Source: CBDFLA01 sp965248915 (lineage in GTDB: Bacteria; Pseudomonadota; Alphaproteobacteria; M2410). Taken from it: a DNA stretch of 64,000 bases. Positions 62,301 through 64,000 of this stretch are shown here, one piece after another. The stretch is taken from positions 1,364,001-1,428,000 of the forward strand of contig OZ252216.1 in assembly GCA_965248915.1 (NCBI GenBank). The letters run 5' to 3'. Made by a program: the position numbers and the translations under genes. Under the pieces are notes generated by a model that saw only the letters and a list, made by a program, of their open reading frames with translations, was not told the DNA's origin and searched no databases. Each line of letters begins with the position of its first letter. Within the stretch, counting starts at the first letter, position 1.

Positions 62301-63013
62301 AATGCGCCCTCCGGATCAACAACCTGCCCCTCTTCAACCTCGAAGCCAAACCGAACAATGTCTTGCGGACCATCAACCAGCACAACATTAAATTGGTCCA
62401 TGGGAATTCCAAAATATGAGACCTGAGCAGCCAATGTGGAAACCCATCTCGTCGCATGAGCCGAATCTAAATGAAGGCGAGCCTGCACCGCAAGTTTCAA
62501 ATGGAGAGGCGTGGTCTGTGACGTGGACGTCATAAGTTCGGCAATATGTCGCAACAAGGCCTCCGTTGACTTGAGAGGTGTTGCAGTTCCCTCAATGAAG
62601 AGTGCTTCATAGGGGACGACAACCTCGCCACTTCGCGGACCAATGTCACCTTCAAGAACGCGCGAAGTCAAATGCGCTCCGAATAGAGCGGCAATCTCTT
62701 TCATAGGCCCATCAACGCCGGAGTTCACATCGAAGGTATGTGGTGACGACGAAACATGGGTTTCACTTTCCCGCTCGCCGTCGAAAGCCATTGCGAGACT
62801 TGCCATGACTTTCTCGGTCCGATTGTGACCAGGAATCGACCGGGCGTTTATCGCCGAAATGAAAGCAAACAAAATTAGAACGACAGAAACAAACAGCATC
62901 GCTGTAGGCGACATGCGAACAAATGGAAACTTTCGTGCACTGCTCAACAATGCATCTCTATTTAGAACTGAGTTAAGGTCGATTTTCAAGCCAGGCCCCT
63001 TCCCCGATTGCAC
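62297..63013 (-). CDS. Inner-membrane-anchored protein with OmpA/MotB-like periplasmic domain (first of a pair)
   Basis: 238 aa. A basic N-terminus then one membrane helix (about residues 37-57, SPTAMLFVSVVLILFAFISA). The distal part LFIEGTATPLKSTEALLRHIAELM ... ATRWVSTLAAQVSYFGIPMDQFNVV resembles the OmpA-like fold (sheet, helix, sheet, helix) although the usual NxxLSxxRA is degenerate. A C-terminal acidic tail (EVEEGQVVDPEGAL). It is followed, with a 4-base overlap, by a similarly built protein. A role in cell-envelope or motor complexes can only be guessed. Confidence 0.6.
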   Translation of the reverse strand: MQSGKGPGLKIDLNSVLNRDALLSSARKFPFVRMSPTAMLFVSVVLILFAFISAINARSIPGHNRTEKVMASLAMAFDGERESETHVSSSPHTFDVNSGVDGPMKEIAALFGAHLTSRVLEGDIGPRSGEVVVPYEALFIEGTATPLKSTEALLRHIAELMTSTSQTTPLHLKLAVQARLHLDSAHATRWVSTLAAQVSYFGIPMDQFNVVLVDGPQDIVRFGFEVEEGQVVDPEGAL

Positions 63014-63082
63014 ACGGAAGGATCTTATAGGAACCGCGTTAAGCGTCTGTTGATCAGCTCTTCATGAGTACTTAAGTTCACA

Positions 63083-63116
63083 AAAAAAGGCCGGCGGGAA
63101 AATCGTCCAGCCGGCC
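63083..63116 (-). terminator. Strong intrinsic terminator of dksA
   Basis: GGCCGGC (63089-63095) pairs with GCCGGCC (63110-63116); on the minus strand the stem is followed by TTTTTTTG. It separates dksA from the OmpA/MotB-like pair downstream. Confidence 0.9.
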
Positions 63117-63142
63117 GGAAATCGTAAAATCTAGTTCACATT

Positions 63143-63559
63143 CTAATCGTCGCGATAAACCTTCTCGCGCCGCTCGTGGCGTTCTTGCGCTTCGATGCTC
63201 AAAGTGGCAATCGGCCTGGCATCGAGACGCCGCACGCTAATCGGATCGCCGGTCTCCTCACAATATCCATAAGTCCCTTCTTCAATGCGCCTCAGGGCCT
63301 CATCAATTTTCGAGATCAACTTTCTCTGCCGATCACGCGTTCGCAGTTCTAGCGTGTGTTCCGACTCTGTCGTCGCTCGATCCGCAAGATCCGGATGATT
63401 TACCGTATCCTCTTGCAAGTTCTGGATCGTCTCACGACTCTCCTTCAAAATGTCTTCTTTCCAGTCCACCAACTTCTGGCGGAAATACTTCTTCTGCCCG
63501 TCATTCATGAACGGCTCTTTTTCCGAAGGTCGATACTCGTCCTGCGACGCTACTGACAT
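63143..63559 (-). CDS. dksA: RNA polymerase-binding transcription factor DksA
   Basis: 138 aa from the ATG at 63559 (GAGGAG about 10 bases upstream). Works with ppGpp in the secondary channel of RNA polymerase to control rRNA and stress genes. The coiled coil holds the tip DADRATTE-type motif, seen here as LADRATTESEHTLELRTRDRQRKL. The zinc-finger region YGYCEETGDPISVRRLDARPIATLSIEAQERHE has a single Cys, as is common in alphaproteobacterial DksA. The open frame extends to 63688, but a sigma-70 promoter (63609-63637) lies within that extension, so I take the downstream start. Confidence 0.95.
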   Translation of the reverse strand: MSVASQDEYRPSEKEPFMNDGQKKYFRQKLVDWKEDILKESRETIQNLQEDTVNHPDLADRATTESEHTLELRTRDRQRKLISKIDEALRRIEEGTYGYCEETGDPISVRRLDARPIATLSIEAQERHERREKVYRDD

Positions 63560-63608
63560 ATCCACTGGCTCCTCAATTATCCCCTGCACTTCTGTTGAAG
63601 CGGGCCGG

Positions 63609-63637
63609 AGTATATGAATCCACTTCGCCGGGTTCAA
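63609..63637 (-). promoter_or_regulatory. Sigma-70-type promoter of dksA
   Basis: On the minus strand TTGAAC (63637-63632) and TATACT (63614-63609) are spaced 17 bases, close to consensus. The transcript would start near 63602, giving a 5' leader of about 40 bases before the dksA ATG at 63559. Confidence 0.75.
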
Positions 63638-63978
63638 CCGTTGTCGCAGTTGGATTTTCTTATCCGGTTTTTGTTCAAGAACACTCATCGCTCACGCTCT
63701 CCCACTACGTCAATTATCTGTTTAAAATCAATGTCTTAGGGAGTTCGCGTAGATACGGACCTCGGCTTTGACAGATTCTCAATCGTCTCGGACGCGTTCC
63801 AATTCTTCACCCATCTAGGGGTGAAAGTACCGAATCGGAGCTTTCCCGACCGCAAATTGACTTCCGAAGGAACCCTAATTCTCCAGCCTTTCAGAAATGT
63901 GAACCAGCCACCGATTTACATTCTCAAAGGCAATTCCATTCAAAATCGCGACATTATCCGTTAGAGTGGGAGTGAATC

Positions 63979-64000
63979 ATGGTTAACGGACCGCCGTGGG
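63979..64000 (+). CDS. Start of a gene cut off by the window edge
   Basis: ATG at 63979 with GGGAG about 8 bases upstream and an open frame (MVNGPPW) to the end of the window. Divergent from dksA. The 290 bases before it would hold its promoter; too little is visible to name a product. Confidence 0.4.

Noticed and set aside
1..64000. CRISPR array, rRNA operon, prophage or insertion sequence
   Set aside because: No regularly spaced repeats, no rRNA motifs, no transposase, integrase or phage structural genes were seen on either strand.

Overview
This is a chromosomal segment of an alphaproteobacterium of moderate GC content. The evidence is the gene set: a cell-cycle hybrid kinase of CckA type, purB / DUF1476 / purCSQL followed by BolA and a CGFS glutaredoxin, DUF3126 beside cysE, a DksA lacking most of its zinc cysteines, a PAS_5-type protein, and recA under GTAC/GTTC-N7-GTTC LexA-like boxes. 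I cannot fix the order from sequence alone; a Hyphomicrobiales- or Parvibaculales-like lineage fits. No rRNA, CRISPR array, phage or transposase gene is visible. One tRNA, Leu(UAA), is present.

Layout. 1-24.6 kb is a mosaic of short transcription units, many convergent or divergent. It holds a truncated TetR regulator, a POT peptide transporter, a patatin lipase, CBS and rhomboid proteins, a GMC oxidoreductase, a gamma-carbonic anhydrase, PhoH, YtoQ, cysE, a sugar-type symporter, queF, a TorF porin, hydrolases and several unknown membrane proteins. 24.7-26.6 kb has a membrane-anchored trypsin-like protease lying between tRNA-Leu and a degenerate copy of the tRNA 3' end. 26.7-32 kb carries cinA-like, sfsA, map, radC and a TonB-dependent receptor. 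32-39.3 kb is the purine block (purB, then purC-purS-purQ-purL) with BolA and Grx. 39.4-40.2 kb is a Phd/PemK-type toxin-antitoxin pair with its own consensus promoter. 40-44 kb is accessory: a decayed small membrane gene, an SDR, a dehalogenase-like Fe-S protein and a solitary DNA methyltransferase. 44.3-51.5 kb is core: rpsD, trmJ, icd, alaS and SOS-regulated recA. 51.6-64 kb has a second patatin, an exported unknown protein, a small genomic insertion, the CckA kinase, an S9 peptidase, two OmpA/MotB-like membrane proteins and dksA.

The most notable structure is at 54714-56656. The last 13 codons plus stop of the CckA-type kinase gene are duplicated as a 43-bp direct repeat (one synonymous mismatch), exactly 1900 bp apart. 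The repeats bracket an AT-rich segment with two unrecognised genes and no integrase. Removing 1900 bp restores a compact convergent junction with the upstream gene. This looks like a minimal integrative or satellite element using the 3' end of an essential cell-cycle kinase gene as its attachment site. A possible parallel, with weaker evidence, is the 1.9-kb segment between tRNA-Leu and its remnant.

Several start codons were moved from the longest reading frame to ones with a Shine-Dalgarno (SD) sequence; the reasons are given per gene. All functional names rest on motif recognition by eye, not database searches.
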